Below, in pieces: positions 15,815-24,426 of a DNA stretch of 39,066 nt (positions within the stretch are counted from its first letter, which is position 1; every line of letters begins with the position of its first letter). A program made the translations under genes and the position numbers. Source of the stretch: Candidatus Heimdallarchaeota archaeon (lineage in GTDB: Archaea > Asgardarchaeota > Heimdallarchaeia > Heimdallarchaeales > Heimdallarchaeaceae); contig JAEOTE010000159.1 of the NCBI GenBank assembly GCA_016839945.1, positions 1-39,066 of the forward strand, read 5' to 3'. Under the pieces are notes generated by a model. The model saw nothing but the letters and a program-made list of their open reading frames with translations, did no database searches and was not told the origin of the DNA.

Positions 15815-16522
15815 GTGGCAATCTATAATCTTTCAAATCATGAAGGTCTTCTTATCTATTTAGCACAAAATCGTGCAATTGAAAAAGAGATTGAAATCAC
15901 AACTACACAAGTGGCTAAAGTTTTTTCTATCTCTCAACAAACAGCTTCGAGATTTTTACTAGATTTAGATAAAAAAGGACTCATAACATGGAAATCCTCC
16001 CCCAAAGGATCTCTTGTACAAATAACACCAGAAGGAGTAGAAATACTCTATAAACTCCGCTTTGAGTTAGAAAGAGCAATACATCCTGACCTTACAACAA
16101 TAAGGATTAGAGGTACAGTTTTTTCTGGACTAGGTCAAGGGAAATATTACATGTCTCGTAATTCATACGTGAAAGAGTTTGCAGATAAACTTGGTTTTAG
16201 CCCATATCAAGGAACACTAAATCTGCGAATTCACCCAAACGATACCGATAGATTAGATCTTATTAGAGGTTCATGGCCAATAATTATTCCGGGTTTTGAA
16301 GAAGATGAAAGACGTTTTGGTGATGTATTATGTTATGCATTAGAGATACCTAAATTATCTGCAAAAGTGGCAGGGATTATGCCTAGACGAACTCACTATG
16401 GATCTAATATTTTAGAATTAATAAGCGATGTTTATCTAAGAGATTCATTAGATTTAGAAGATGGAGATGAAGTTATAGTAGAATTCAACTTTGATAGAAG
16501 TAAAGGATTTGAAAATAAATGA
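15815..16522 (+). CDS. rbkR: CTP-dependent riboflavin kinase with winged-helix regulator domain (RbkR type)
   Basis: A two-domain protein that makes FMN from riboflavin with CTP, and probably controls its own operon. Residues 1-80 are a MarR/Lrp-like winged helix (TTQVAKVFSISQQTASRFLL recognition helices, then ITPEGVEILYKL). Residues about 95-232 are the archaeal RibK domain: RGTVFSGLGQGKYYMS, FSPYQGTLNLRI, the PRRTHYG turn and a final LEDGDEVIVEF strand. The length of 235 aa suits the bifunctional RbkR group. It starts with GTG. Its stop overlaps the FAD synthase start by 4 bp (ATGA), so the two are translationally coupled. A palindrome lies in its promoter. Confidence 0.92.
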   Translation: MAIYNLSNHEGLLIYLAQNRAIEKEIEITTTQVAKVFSISQQTASRFLLDLDKKGLITWKSSPKGSLVQITPEGVEILYKLRFELERAIHPDLTTIRIRGTVFSGLGQGKYYMSRNSYVKEFADKLGFSPYQGTLNLRIHPNDTDRLDLIRGSWPIIIPGFEEDERRFGDVLCYALEIPKLSAKVAGIMPRRTHYGSNILELISDVYLRDSLDLEDGDEVIVEFNFDRSKGFENK

Positions 16523-17166
16523 CAAACACTCTTGAAAAACTTCTCTTGAAAACCATTTATTCTTGCGTAATGAATAAAACTCCATCGACTTTATCTGCAT
16601 TATCAAGATTGTTAGAATTATCTCATGATATTTTAAATCCCAGCTTAGAGAGCTTGATTGAGAAAAATTCCATAAAAATAGATTCAAACAATTATTATTA
16701 CTTAACTGATTTTGGAAGAAGACAACTATCAGTTGTGATGACTGGAGGAACATTTGATCTTCTTCATACAGGGCATCTCTTTACTTTACAGCAAGCTAAA
16801 TACTTAGGAGACGTTCTAGTTGTTGTAGTAGCTACCAATAAGACAGTAGAGAAAATGAAAAATCATCCTCCAACTAATGATCAAAAAGAAAGAGCTAGAA
16901 TAATAAGCAGCATAAAAGAAGTTGATGCTGTTGTACTAGGTAGTGAGAAGGATTTTATGGATTCTGTAGAAATAATAAAGCCTGATATAATTGCACTAGG
17001 GTATGATCAATTCCATCAAGAAGAGAGATTACATAAAACACTTGTTTCTAGAGGTTATGCTCATACAAAATTAGTACGTTTGAAAAAACATGTAGTAGGA
17101 AAATCAACATCCAAAATTGTTCAAGATATAATCAAACACAGCTATAGAAATCAGAAAGATACATAA
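16519..17166 (+). CDS. ribL: FAD synthase (RibL-like) with N-terminal winged helix
   Basis: This is the archaeal cytidylyltransferase-type enzyme expected to turn FMN into FAD. The nucleotidyltransferase domain begins near residue 72 with TGGTFDLLHTGH (75-86, the HxGH signature), continues with DVLVVVVATN and RARIISSIKEVDAVVLGS, and ends with GKSTSKI at 194-200 in place of the usual ISSTxI. Residues 1-70 are extra: a winged-helix-like unit (STLSALSRLLELSHDIL, then IDSNNYYYLTDFGRR). The family core alone is about 145 residues, so this is a fusion. Coupling to the riboflavin kinase by an ATGA overlap supports the FAD synthase call over glycerol-phosphate or other cytidylyltransferases. Confidence 0.88.
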   Translation: MTNTLEKLLLKTIYSCVMNKTPSTLSALSRLLELSHDILNPSLESLIEKNSIKIDSNNYYYLTDFGRRQLSVVMTGGTFDLLHTGHLFTLQQAKYLGDVLVVVVATNKTVEKMKNHPPTNDQKERARIISSIKEVDAVVLGSEKDFMDSVEIIKPDIIALGYDQFHQEERLHKTLVSRGYAHTKLVRLKKHVVGKSTSKIVQDIIKHSYRNQKDT

Positions 17167-17191
17167 TTCATTAAAATAGTCTACTTTTAGC

Positions 17192-18577
17192 ATGTTCATT
17201 CAGAACAGAGATTCTCTTACGACTTCGGCGAGGAATGAAAAAGAGAAAGAAATTATTACAATGCTAGTTGATTTGATTGAAACTTCGTTAGAATTAGCGC
17301 AACCAATTCAACTATTGTCCTCCTCGATTTCTTTTGAAGGAGAATATATGCGATTAGAAGATAAGAAAATTAATTTCTCATCTTACGAAAAAATATTCCT
17401 CGTAGCTATTGGAAAAGCTTCTCAAACTATGGCAGAATGGTTCCTAAGACGTTCTCCTCTGTCTTTTTCTCGTATTATCATTGTATCACCATATGAAAAA
17501 ACCAATTTCATCACATCGAAAACTAATTGTACTTTCTATAAAACTGGACATCCAGTACCTGATAATGCTAGTGTTGAAGCTGCAGAACATGTTCTCTCTC
17601 TAATCCAATCTTTAAGTAGTAAAGATCTATGCCTTTTTCTAATTTCAGGAGGTGGAAGTTCTCTTTTTGAGATTCCTGATTTCAATTTAACTCTACCCAA
17701 CTATGTTTCACTAATAGATAAGCTACATCAAAGTGGGGTAGCGATAGATGAGCTCAATACAATTCGTAAGCATTTTTCCAAAATAAAAGGTGGAAAACTA
17801 GCAATTCAAACTGATGCTAACATCATCTCATTAATTATATCTGATGTAATAAGTGATAATCCCTCAACTATAGCATCAGGTCCAACTGCACCAGATAATT
17901 CAACTTGGGAAAATTGTTTTCAGATATTCAAAAAATATGAATTATATGACGATTTGCCTATCGAAATAATTACAATCATAGAAAATGGTTTGAAGAAGAA
18001 AATACCAGATACTCCTTCTGATGAAAAACTGTTTTTACATGTTCGGAATTATATTGTTGGGAATAACTCCAGAATTCTAAGAAGTATAGGGGATGTATTA
18101 AGTAAAGATTATTGTGTTGAATTTCTAGATTACCAAATTAAAGGTGAAGCTAAAGAAGCAGGAAGGATGCTAGCAAACATTGCACGTAGGAAATTTGAGG
18201 AAAGAAGTAAATGTAAATCTTCATTCTGTTTCATTATCTTTGGTGGGGAAACTACTGTTAGACTTTCTCCAAACAGTGGTATTGGGGGACGGAACCAAGA
18301 ATTAGCTTTGGAGTTTGCTTTACAAAATCAGGATAAATGTCCTATATATCTGGCATCTTTTGGAACTGATGGAATTGATGGTAACTCCACAGCTGCTGGT
18401 GCTATTGTGGGTCCTTTTACAATAATGAACCAAGAAGAATCAATATATGCATCTACAGAGCTAAATAAACACAATTCAAACCAATTTTTCAAATTAAAGG
18501 GTGGAGAAATAACAACAGGATACACTGGAACTAACTTAATGGATATTGGAATAATATGTATAGATGTGAGTGAGTAA
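17192..18577 (+). CDS. gck: Glycerate 2-kinase (MOFRL/GCK family)
   Basis: This kinase phosphorylates D-glycerate to 2-phosphoglycerate, feeding central glycolysis. The 461 residues show the family order: KIFLVAIGKASQTMAEW near 67, the glycine-rich LISGGGSSLFEIP near 152, ASGPTAPDNSTW near 229, and the C-terminal MOFRL region with IFGGETTV, GIGGRNQELALEFAL, ASFGTDGIDGNSTAAGAIVG and TGTNLMDI. It lies 25 bp after the FAD synthase gene on the same strand, so it may be in the same transcript although the pathways differ. An older name for the family is hydroxypyruvate reductase TtuD, but that annotation is generally wrong for archaeal members. Confidence 0.92.
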   Translation: MFIQNRDSLTTSARNEKEKEIITMLVDLIETSLELAQPIQLLSSSISFEGEYMRLEDKKINFSSYEKIFLVAIGKASQTMAEWFLRRSPLSFSRIIIVSPYEKTNFITSKTNCTFYKTGHPVPDNASVEAAEHVLSLIQSLSSKDLCLFLISGGGSSLFEIPDFNLTLPNYVSLIDKLHQSGVAIDELNTIRKHFSKIKGGKLAIQTDANIISLIISDVISDNPSTIASGPTAPDNSTWENCFQIFKKYELYDDLPIEIITIIENGLKKKIPDTPSDEKLFLHVRNYIVGNNSRILRSIGDVLSKDYCVEFLDYQIKGEAKEAGRMLANIARRKFEERSKCKSSFCFIIFGGETTVRLSPNSGIGGRNQELALEFALQNQDKCPIYLASFGTDGIDGNSTAAGAIVGPFTIMNQEESIYASTELNKHNSNQFFKLKGGEITTGYTGTNLMDIGIICIDVSE

Positions 18578-18587
18578 TCCTACCTTC

Positions 18588-19208
18588 TTATTCCTTGAGA
18601 TTTTGTTGAAAATTTCTACTTTGGGTTGCTACAAATAAATCAGAAAGAGTTCTCTCAACCAAAACTCTTGCTGTATCTTTTTTACGACGAAAGTCTGAAA
18701 TCAGATTTTTTCCATATTCTATTTGCATAATTGTCCCATAAATTTCTTTCATGACTTCATAGAGTTTCTTAGCTTCCTCGATATCTCCCTCTACTAGCTT
18801 TTCTAATATGTATCTTCTAATTTCTCCAATTAAGTCTGCAATACCTAACAAATAAGCTTGCTCAGGAACATCTAGTTCTTCAATTGAGAGTAATTTTTGA
18901 TTAGTTATTAATTCATAGAAAAGTTTTGCTTCAGCATATTCTTGCATTGCTACATTTGTAATGTTTAACTGATAATAATGAAATCCCTTATCTATATAAT
19001 CTCTGATTTTTTTCAGTTTAGATTCTGCTTGATTAATTTTTTCCAAAGACTGATTGCTTTTATTTCTATGAAAACTCTCTATACTTTGACCTGATAATCT
19101 TATTGTTTCTCTAGAAAGTGTTAGCAATTCTTCTCTTAAGTTATCTAATCGAATCAATTCATTTTCTATTTGAGTTGCTATTTTTTGAAAATTAGAGACA
19201 TTTACCAT
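18588..19208 (-). CDS. Translin family protein
   Basis: A 206-residue all-helical protein of the translin/TRAX family, single-stranded RNA/DNA-binding proteins; in eukaryotes translin and TRAX form the C3PO nuclease. The family core is clear: a QEYAEAKLFYELI helix near 124, EQAYLLGIADLIGEIRRYIL at about 137-156, and the C-terminal RRKKDTARVLVERTLSDLF at about 176-194. A few archaea encode a single translin that assembles as an octamer. It converges on the glycerate kinase gene with 10 bp between them. Whether it has nuclease activity (TRAX-like acidic residues) cannot be decided here. Confidence 0.88.
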   Translation of the reverse strand: MVNVSNFQKIATQIENELIRLDNLREELLTLSRETIRLSGQSIESFHRNKSNQSLEKINQAESKLKKIRDYIDKGFHYYQLNITNVAMQEYAEAKLFYELITNQKLLSIEELDVPEQAYLLGIADLIGEIRRYILEKLVEGDIEEAKKLYEVMKEIYGTIMQIEYGKNLISDFRRKKDTARVLVERTLSDLFVATQSRNFQQNLKE

Positions 19209-19330
19209 ATAAATCAGATTGACTTTAAAATAATATTACATATATCTTGTGTTTCCAAATAGACGCACGAAGAACAAAAATTTAATACTAGCGAAACATT
19301 GGAAAATTGAAAACAATTTGGACGATATAT

Positions 19331-20404
19331 ATGTTTCTTGCGCATTACTCTAGTCTTCTGAGAAAAATTGATCGAGCTCTACATACTTTTATGGATAACC
19401 ATATTGAAGCTGTTAAAGGAAGTCCATTTCTTGAATACTATTATAAAAAAATAAATGACTTTCTTTTCACAGGGGGAAAAAGAATAAGACCAATACTTTT
19501 AACAGATTCATTCTTATCTATTGCTTCACACAAAGATGATGAAAGAATAATTCCTACATCACTTTCTCTTGAGTTATTACACAATGCTAGTTTAATTCAT
19601 GACGATATCATGGATAAAGCTGACATTAGGAGAGGTGAGAAGACATTTCATATTTCACTACAGGATTATGCAAATGAAAAATATTCTAATACCAATACTA
19701 ATACTGATGATTTTGGTATTTCTATGGGGATTTTGGGTGGAGATTTTACATATAATCTGGCCTATAAAGCGATAAACACAACAGACTTTCCTCCTGAGGT
19801 CACTTTAAAAGCAGCAATTGAGTTCAATGATGGTTTTTTTCAAATAGTTCAAGGAGTAATAATAGAAACAGAATTTATGGGTAGGTTTACAGTTACTGAA
19901 GATGAATATTACACAATGATTAAAGGTAAAACAGCTGCTTTATTTGAAAAAGCTGCTAGAATCGGCGCTATATTTGCGGAAGGCACTGAATCGCAGATAA
20001 ACGCTTTAGGTAAGTTTGGATTAACTGCTGGAGTTGCTTTTCAAATAGTAGATGATATTATCGGAACCTTCGGAAATCCTAAAAAAACTGGGAAACCGGT
20101 AGACAGCGATTTAAAAGAAGGAAAGAAAACTATTCTAACAATTAAGGCTATTGAAGAAGCAGATGAAAAACAGAGAAAAACTTTATCAAAAATAGTTGGT
20201 AATCAAGCTGCTAATAATGCAGAAATTAATGAAGCTAGGGACATCATAAAAGAAACTGGAGCATTAGATTACTCAAGAAATAAAGCTAACAGTCTTTATC
20301 AACAATGCATTGCTTTTCTTGATGAAGTAGAACCAAAAATAGATGAAAAATATAAGAGTCATCTTACAGAAATCGCAAAATTGGGTGTTAAAAGGGAGAA
20401 ATAA
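19331..20404 (+). CDS. Geranylgeranyl (polyprenyl) diphosphate synthase
   Basis: A trans-prenyltransferase that builds the C20 or longer allylic diphosphate used for archaeal lipids. It has GGKRIRPIL near residue 48, the first Asp-rich motif HDDIMDKADIRRG (Asp 91, 92, 95), FGISMGILGGDF, IKGKTAALFEKAARIGA, and the second motif QIVDDIIGTFG with only two aspartates. It then reads GKPVDSDLKEGKKT. The ATG at 19331 is preferred; an in-frame TTG at 19307 would add eight residues. A small insertion (EKYSNTNTNTDD) lies between the two motifs. Product chain length is not readable. The CinA-like and GPN genes follow closely on the same strand. Confidence 0.9.
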   Translation: MFLAHYSSLLRKIDRALHTFMDNHIEAVKGSPFLEYYYKKINDFLFTGGKRIRPILLTDSFLSIASHKDDERIIPTSLSLELLHNASLIHDDIMDKADIRRGEKTFHISLQDYANEKYSNTNTNTDDFGISMGILGGDFTYNLAYKAINTTDFPPEVTLKAAIEFNDGFFQIVQGVIIETEFMGRFTVTEDEYYTMIKGKTAALFEKAARIGAIFAEGTESQINALGKFGLTAGVAFQIVDDIIGTFGNPKKTGKPVDSDLKEGKKTILTIKAIEEADEKQRKTLSKIVGNQAANNAEINEARDIIKETGALDYSRNKANSLYQQCIAFLDEVEPKIDEKYKSHLTEIAKLGVKREK

Positions 20405-20421
20405 CAAAACGAGTGTTTCAT

Positions 20422-21213
20422 ATGGAACTTCCTACAGCTGAAATAGTTTGTCTAGGTAATGAACTATTAATCGGTGTCACTGTAAATACTAATGCAACAT
20501 TTATTGGTGATAATTTAACGAAATTTGGTTATGAAGTAAGAAGGGTGACTTGTATAAGAGATGAACTTGCATTAGCAGTTGATTTTTTCCACGAACTATT
20601 CAATCGAAAACCAGATATTATAATTATTTCTGGTGGATTAGGACCTACATATGATGATATTCAATTGGAGGTTGTTTCTAAGGCAACAGGAATCCAGCTT
20701 CAAGAAAATTCGGAAGCTCTAGCAATGATTGAGACATATTATAATCAAAGAGGATTATCTCTCTCCAAAGAGCGTAGGAAGATGGCAAAGATGCCTATTG
20801 ATTCTACAGTGCTTCAGAATGATATTGGAGGTGCTCCTGGGTGCTTTTTGAGTTTTAATGATATGAGTATCTTTTGTTTACCTGGTGTTCCTTCAGAAAT
20901 GAAAGATATCTTTACAAAAAGAGTAGCACCTTTGTTGAAGGAGAAGAATCAAATTACATTTCATGAAAAGAAGTTCCAGGTTCTTAATTGCTTTGAAAGC
21001 CAATTAGCTCCTTATATCAATGAAGTGAAAAGTAAATTTTCTGAATTATATATAAAATCCCATCCTGCCCACGAATATAAATCTGGAATAGTGATTCACA
21101 TCTCTGGTGTTGGTGAAATTCAGAAAGAAAAAGTTCAGCAAGCTAACAAATTAATACAAGAATTATTTCAAAAACATCTAACTAAAATAAAAATTCAATC
21201 CTTTATGGAGTAG
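20422..21213 (+). CDS. CinA-like molybdopterin-binding-fold protein
   Basis: It matches the MoCF/CinA N-terminal domain family (COG1058). The opening AEIVCLGNELLIGVTVNTNA, the central IIISGGLGPTYDDI near residue 75-88 and GAPGCFL followed by FCLPGVPSEM are diagnostic. CinA N-terminal domains are nucleotide (ADP-ribose, NMN-type) hydrolases or cofactor-binding proteins; the deamidase C-terminal domain of bacterial CinA is missing, as is usual in archaea. Start ATG 20422 gives MELPT; an in-frame GTG lies three codons upstream. It sits 18 bp after the prenyl synthase and 5 bp before the GPN GTPase, so the three are an operon. Exact substrate unknown. Confidence 0.87.
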   Translation: MELPTAEIVCLGNELLIGVTVNTNATFIGDNLTKFGYEVRRVTCIRDELALAVDFFHELFNRKPDIIIISGGLGPTYDDIQLEVVSKATGIQLQENSEALAMIETYYNQRGLSLSKERRKMAKMPIDSTVLQNDIGGAPGCFLSFNDMSIFCLPGVPSEMKDIFTKRVAPLLKEKNQITFHEKKFQVLNCFESQLAPYINEVKSKFSELYIKSHPAHEYKSGIVIHISGVGEIQKEKVQQANKLIQELFQKHLTKIKIQSFME

Positions 21214-21218
21214 ATAAA

Positions 21219-21998
21219 ATGACAAAAAGAAGGTATGTTATATTCCTGTTGGGAACTGCCGGAAGTGGAAAAACAGTTCTGACAAAAACATTGTATGATT
21301 GGTTTGATCAAAAGAACTTAGATGTTGCTACATTAAATTTGGATGCAGGAGTAAGAAGATTACCTTACAACCCTGATATTGATGTTAGAGACCTTGTAAA
21401 TATTGATAATCTAACGGAAAAGCTAAATCTTGGTCCAAATGGGGCAATGATTGCTAGCATGGATTTGATTGCAACAAAAATAGATGATGTTAGATCTGAA
21501 ATCGATTACATCGAACCAGAATATCTACTAGTTGATACTCCGGGACAAATCGAGCTCTTTGCATATAGAAGTAGTGGTCGATTAGTTTCCTCTGTAATCT
21601 CTGATGATAGCCAGCCAGCTTCAGTTTTTTTGATAGATCCTTCTATCGTACTTCGTCCTGAAGGATTTTCTAGCCTTTTATTACTTAGTGTTTCAGTTGC
21701 GTTTCAACTTTCTTTACCACAGATAGTTTCTATTTCAAAAGAAGATATTATTGAGAAGGAACAAATGGAGAATCTAGAAAATTGGATTGATTCACCTGAA
21801 ACATTGTTAACAAACTTACAAGGGAGTGGTCAAGTTACTCTTTCTCAGCAACTAGGGATGAGTATTATAGAAATTCTAGAACAGTTCAAATTTACTGGAG
21901 AACTTTTTCCAATTAGTGCAAATACTGGTTATAACATAGACACATTGGTTGGATTAATAGAAAGGGAGTGGGGAGAAAGAGATGATTTCTATGAATAA
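21219..21998 (+). CDS. GPN-loop GTPase
   Basis: A homodimeric GTPase of the Gpn/XAB1 family; eukaryotic relatives help assemble RNA polymerase II. Motifs are the P-loop GTAGSGKT near residue 12, LDAGVRRLPYNPDIDVRD, the family-defining GPN in LGPNGAMIASM near 72-82, the G3 region LLVDTPGQIELF near 103-114, and ISANTGYNIDTLVGLIE near the C terminus. The usual length of about 250-260 aa is met. GGAG lies 9 nt before the ATG. The archaeal role is uncertain; it is a generally conserved archaeal gene. Confidence 0.93.
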   Translation: MTKRRYVIFLLGTAGSGKTVLTKTLYDWFDQKNLDVATLNLDAGVRRLPYNPDIDVRDLVNIDNLTEKLNLGPNGAMIASMDLIATKIDDVRSEIDYIEPEYLLVDTPGQIELFAYRSSGRLVSSVISDDSQPASVFLIDPSIVLRPEGFSSLLLLSVSVAFQLSLPQIVSISKEDIIEKEQMENLENWIDSPETLLTNLQGSGQVTLSQQLGMSIIEILEQFKFTGELFPISANTGYNIDTLVGLIEREWGERDDFYE

Positions 21999-22020
21999 GA
22001 GTTACAGAGATTAGAAGTAG

Positions 22021-22794
22021 TTATTTTCCATACCGTCTTTTTCTGCCTTGAAATGTTCTAATAGCTCTCCACAAATCTATTTTGCGGAATAATGGCCAAA
22101 AAACATCAGCAAAATAGTACTCAGAATAAGCTGCTTGCCACAAGAGAAAACCAGATAGTCGTTCTTCTCCTGAAGATCTAATTATTAAATCAGGATCTGG
22201 AACACCCACTGTATATAAATGAGATGCAATCAAATCCTCATTAACATCATTCAAATCAATTTCATTGTTTTTTGCTTTTACAATTATATCTTTCAAAGCA
22301 TCAACAATTTCAGCTCGACCACCATATGCCATACAGAGATTAAATCTAAATTTATTATAATTCCCTGTAGCTTTCTCTGTTTTCTTTATCTCCTCCTGTA
22401 CTTCAGATGGTAGTAAATTTATTCTCCCCAGCACTTTAAGTTGTATTTGGTTGTTATGAACTCTTTTATCTTCTCTAAATTTCTGAAGATATTCCTTTGC
22501 TAGTTGCATTATAGATTTAACTTGGCTATCAGGTCTTGTAAAATTATCAGTTGAAAAAACCCAACATGTTATGATCTTTACTCCTAGTTCCCAACACCAA
22601 TCTAGAACTTCTTCTAGCTTTTGTGCACCTAAATGGTAACCTTCTTCATATTCTACCCCAAGTTTTTGACTCCCTCTTCTATTCCCATCTAAGATGATTG
22701 CTATATGTTCAGGAATTGGTTGATTCCTTATCTCTGCAGCAAGTTTTCTCTCATATAATCTGTAAATAAATTTACGTGGTAGTAGATTCATCAT
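22021..22794 (-). CDS. uppS: cis-Prenyltransferase (undecaprenyl/dolichyl diphosphate synthase type)
   Basis: This enzyme adds isoprene units in cis to an allylic primer to make the long lipid carrier (dolichol type in archaea) used in protein glycosylation. The diphosphate-binding HIAIILDGNRRG motif holds Asp36 and Arg39. The sequence continues with EGYHLGAQKLEEVLDWC, GVKIITCWVFSTDNFTRP, FNLCMAYGGRAEIVDA, and the closing DLIIRSSGEERLSGFLLWQAAYSE...FWP segment with RSSGExRLS. The length of 257 aa is typical. GAGGT lies 4 nt before the ATG; a second ATG follows immediately. It converges on the GPN GTPase gene. Primer is probably the product of the nearby prenyl synthase. Confidence 0.93.
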   Translation of the reverse strand: MMNLLPRKFIYRLYERKLAAEIRNQPIPEHIAIILDGNRRGSQKLGVEYEEGYHLGAQKLEEVLDWCWELGVKIITCWVFSTDNFTRPDSQVKSIMQLAKEYLQKFREDKRVHNNQIQLKVLGRINLLPSEVQEEIKKTEKATGNYNKFRFNLCMAYGGRAEIVDALKDIIVKAKNNEIDLNDVNEDLIASHLYTVGVPDPDLIIRSSGEERLSGFLLWQAAYSEYYFADVFWPLFRKIDLWRAIRTFQGRKRRYGK

Positions 22795-22916
22795 TGAACC
22801 TCTTATCTGTATCGTTAATTATTGTGGAAATAATCAATATTTAAAGAAATTGAATGATGGTTTTTAATAATTTAGCGAATACTATATAACCGTAAAGAAT
22901 CCTAATTATCATAGAA

Positions 22917-23372
22917 ATGACTGAAAAAGTCCTTAATATTTTAAGAAGGCAAAGTAAAAGGGTTTGTTGCGTCTCTGATGGTGATTTATTTGAGAAAATA
23001 CCCCCTTCCTCTATTGAATTTCTTCTTGAACAGATACAAGAAATTGGAAGTATAAGAAAAAACATAGTTATTTTTGATCATCAGTTAAAACCTGAAATCT
23101 CTAAATTCCTCATTAAGAATGGTTTTTCTCCTGTAATAGTCCCATCTGATAAGGATGTTTATTTCGCAATAGAATGTCTTGATATTGTAAATACTCAACA
23201 AGCAGATATTCTTTGCTTAGGGATTATAGAGACGACACAACTTCCAGTTGTGATCTCAGCTAGAGAAAAATTAGATATTCTACTTATCACACAAACAAAA
23301 GAAGATGCAAAAGACTATATGCCTTTTGTTGATTTTTTGGTTACTATCGAAGATCTATTGAAAACAAAATAA
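22917..23372 (+). CDS. NYN-like (LabA/PIN-like) protein, catalytic residues apparently lost
   Basis: A 151-residue protein whose layout follows NYN-domain nucleases of the archaeal TIGR00288/LabA type: CVSDGDLFEKI at the start, GSIRKNIVIFDHQ, DKDVYFAIECLDIVN, ADILCLG, then LPVVISAREKLDILLI and PFVDFLVTIEDLL at the end. In active members the third region carries a TGDSDF acidic motif; here it reads GIIETTQL, so metal binding is probably lost or changed. Assignment is by pattern and moderate. TATA-like ACTATATAA about 35 bp before the ATG, with no Shine-Dalgarno site, suggests a nearly leaderless transcript. Confidence 0.6.
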   Translation: MTEKVLNILRRQSKRVCCVSDGDLFEKIPPSSIEFLLEQIQEIGSIRKNIVIFDHQLKPEISKFLIKNGFSPVIVPSDKDVYFAIECLDIVNTQQADILCLGIIETTQLPVVISAREKLDILLITQTKEDAKDYMPFVDFLVTIEDLLKTK

Positions 23373-23385
23373 AAAAGTTCTATTT

Positions 23386-24297
23386 CTAAATTAATCCTTT
23401 TTCCACAAGAAGTCTAAATTCTTCCATAGATAGGTTTTCACCTTTATCGTATTTCGCATAAGCTTTTTGAGTGCTTTCCTCAACATCAGTTTTTAGTTTC
23501 TCTCGCATTTCTTTTCTAACTTTTTGTTTAAAATCTCTCAATTGATTACGTAATTCATTTTTTTCTGAAACTTTTGAAAGAAAATCACGATGAAAACTAT
23601 CTGCTATTTTTTTGTTTTTAAGAAAAAGCTTCTGATGTTCTCTTTCTAGTTTCCTTAATGAGTTTACTTGATGATAATGCTGATTCATTAGATTATGATA
23701 TATCTGGGATTCCTTTGCATAATCAATTATCTGATTATATAAATTGTTAACTTGCTTTTGAAAAGAAGCGATTTCTCTCCACATACTAGTTTGTCGAGTT
23801 GTAATATGAACTTGTTCTGCAATTTTATTTAACTGTTCAGAGTATTTTTCTAGTAATTGAACCATTTCCTTCTCTTGATCTGGAGTTAAGACGCTAGTTT
23901 GTAGCTCCCATTCTAGTTTGTCTATTTTACTATTCAAACCTCTCATTTGTTTTCTCTTTCGTTGAATATCTGCTTTGTTAGTAATTTCTTCTTTCTCGAT
24001 TATCTCATCTAGTGTTTTTTTGTTTTCCTGTAAAGTGTTTTGAATTTCTTTTCTTCTTTCTTTCAATTGCTTAACTTGAATATTTAACTCATCGCGACTT
24101 TTTTTATTTTCTTTTGCTTTATCAAGGAGTTCGTTAATTTGCTTAATAGTTTCATTACGCTTAGAGAGATTTTCTTTTGTAAGCTGATTGTGTTCATTTC
24201 TTTGCTTAGAAAGAGATCTAATCTCTTCCTCTAACTTTCCTAGCCTCACGATTAAATCCTCACTTTTATCATGATTATCATTTATCTTGTTCAACAA
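23386..24297 (-). CDS. Archaeal coiled-coil protein, COG1340 family
   Basis: About 300 residues, almost entirely heptad coiled coil, followed by the short C-terminal tail that marks the COG1340 group: a KYDKGENLSMEEFRLLVEKG segment just before the end. Members are widespread in archaea and uncharacterised. Helices break at about residues 150 and 250. No ATPase head is present, so it is not an SMC. Only TTG starts are available, because TGA closes the frame just upstream of the TTG pair at 24294-24297. It converges on the NYN-like gene with 13 bp between stops. Confidence 0.8.
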   Translation of the reverse strand: MLNKINDNHDKSEDLIVRLGKLEEEIRSLSKQRNEHNQLTKENLSKRNETIKQINELLDKAKENKKSRDELNIQVKQLKERRKEIQNTLQENKKTLDEIIEKEEITNKADIQRKRKQMRGLNSKIDKLEWELQTSVLTPDQEKEMVQLLEKYSEQLNKIAEQVHITTRQTSMWREIASFQKQVNNLYNQIIDYAKESQIYHNLMNQHYHQVNSLRKLEREHQKLFLKNKKIADSFHRDFLSKVSEKNELRNQLRDFKQKVRKEMREKLKTDVEESTQKAYAKYDKGENLSMEEFRLLVEKGLI

Positions 24298-24426
24298 ATC
24301 AGCTCAAGAGAGGAAGAATCTACTGTTTTTAAAGATTTTTCGTCATATGACACTAATATAATTACTAATAGCTAGTTTTTAAGCAAACTAAAAAATGAAG
24401 TTATGAATTTTAACTATAAAATCAAA

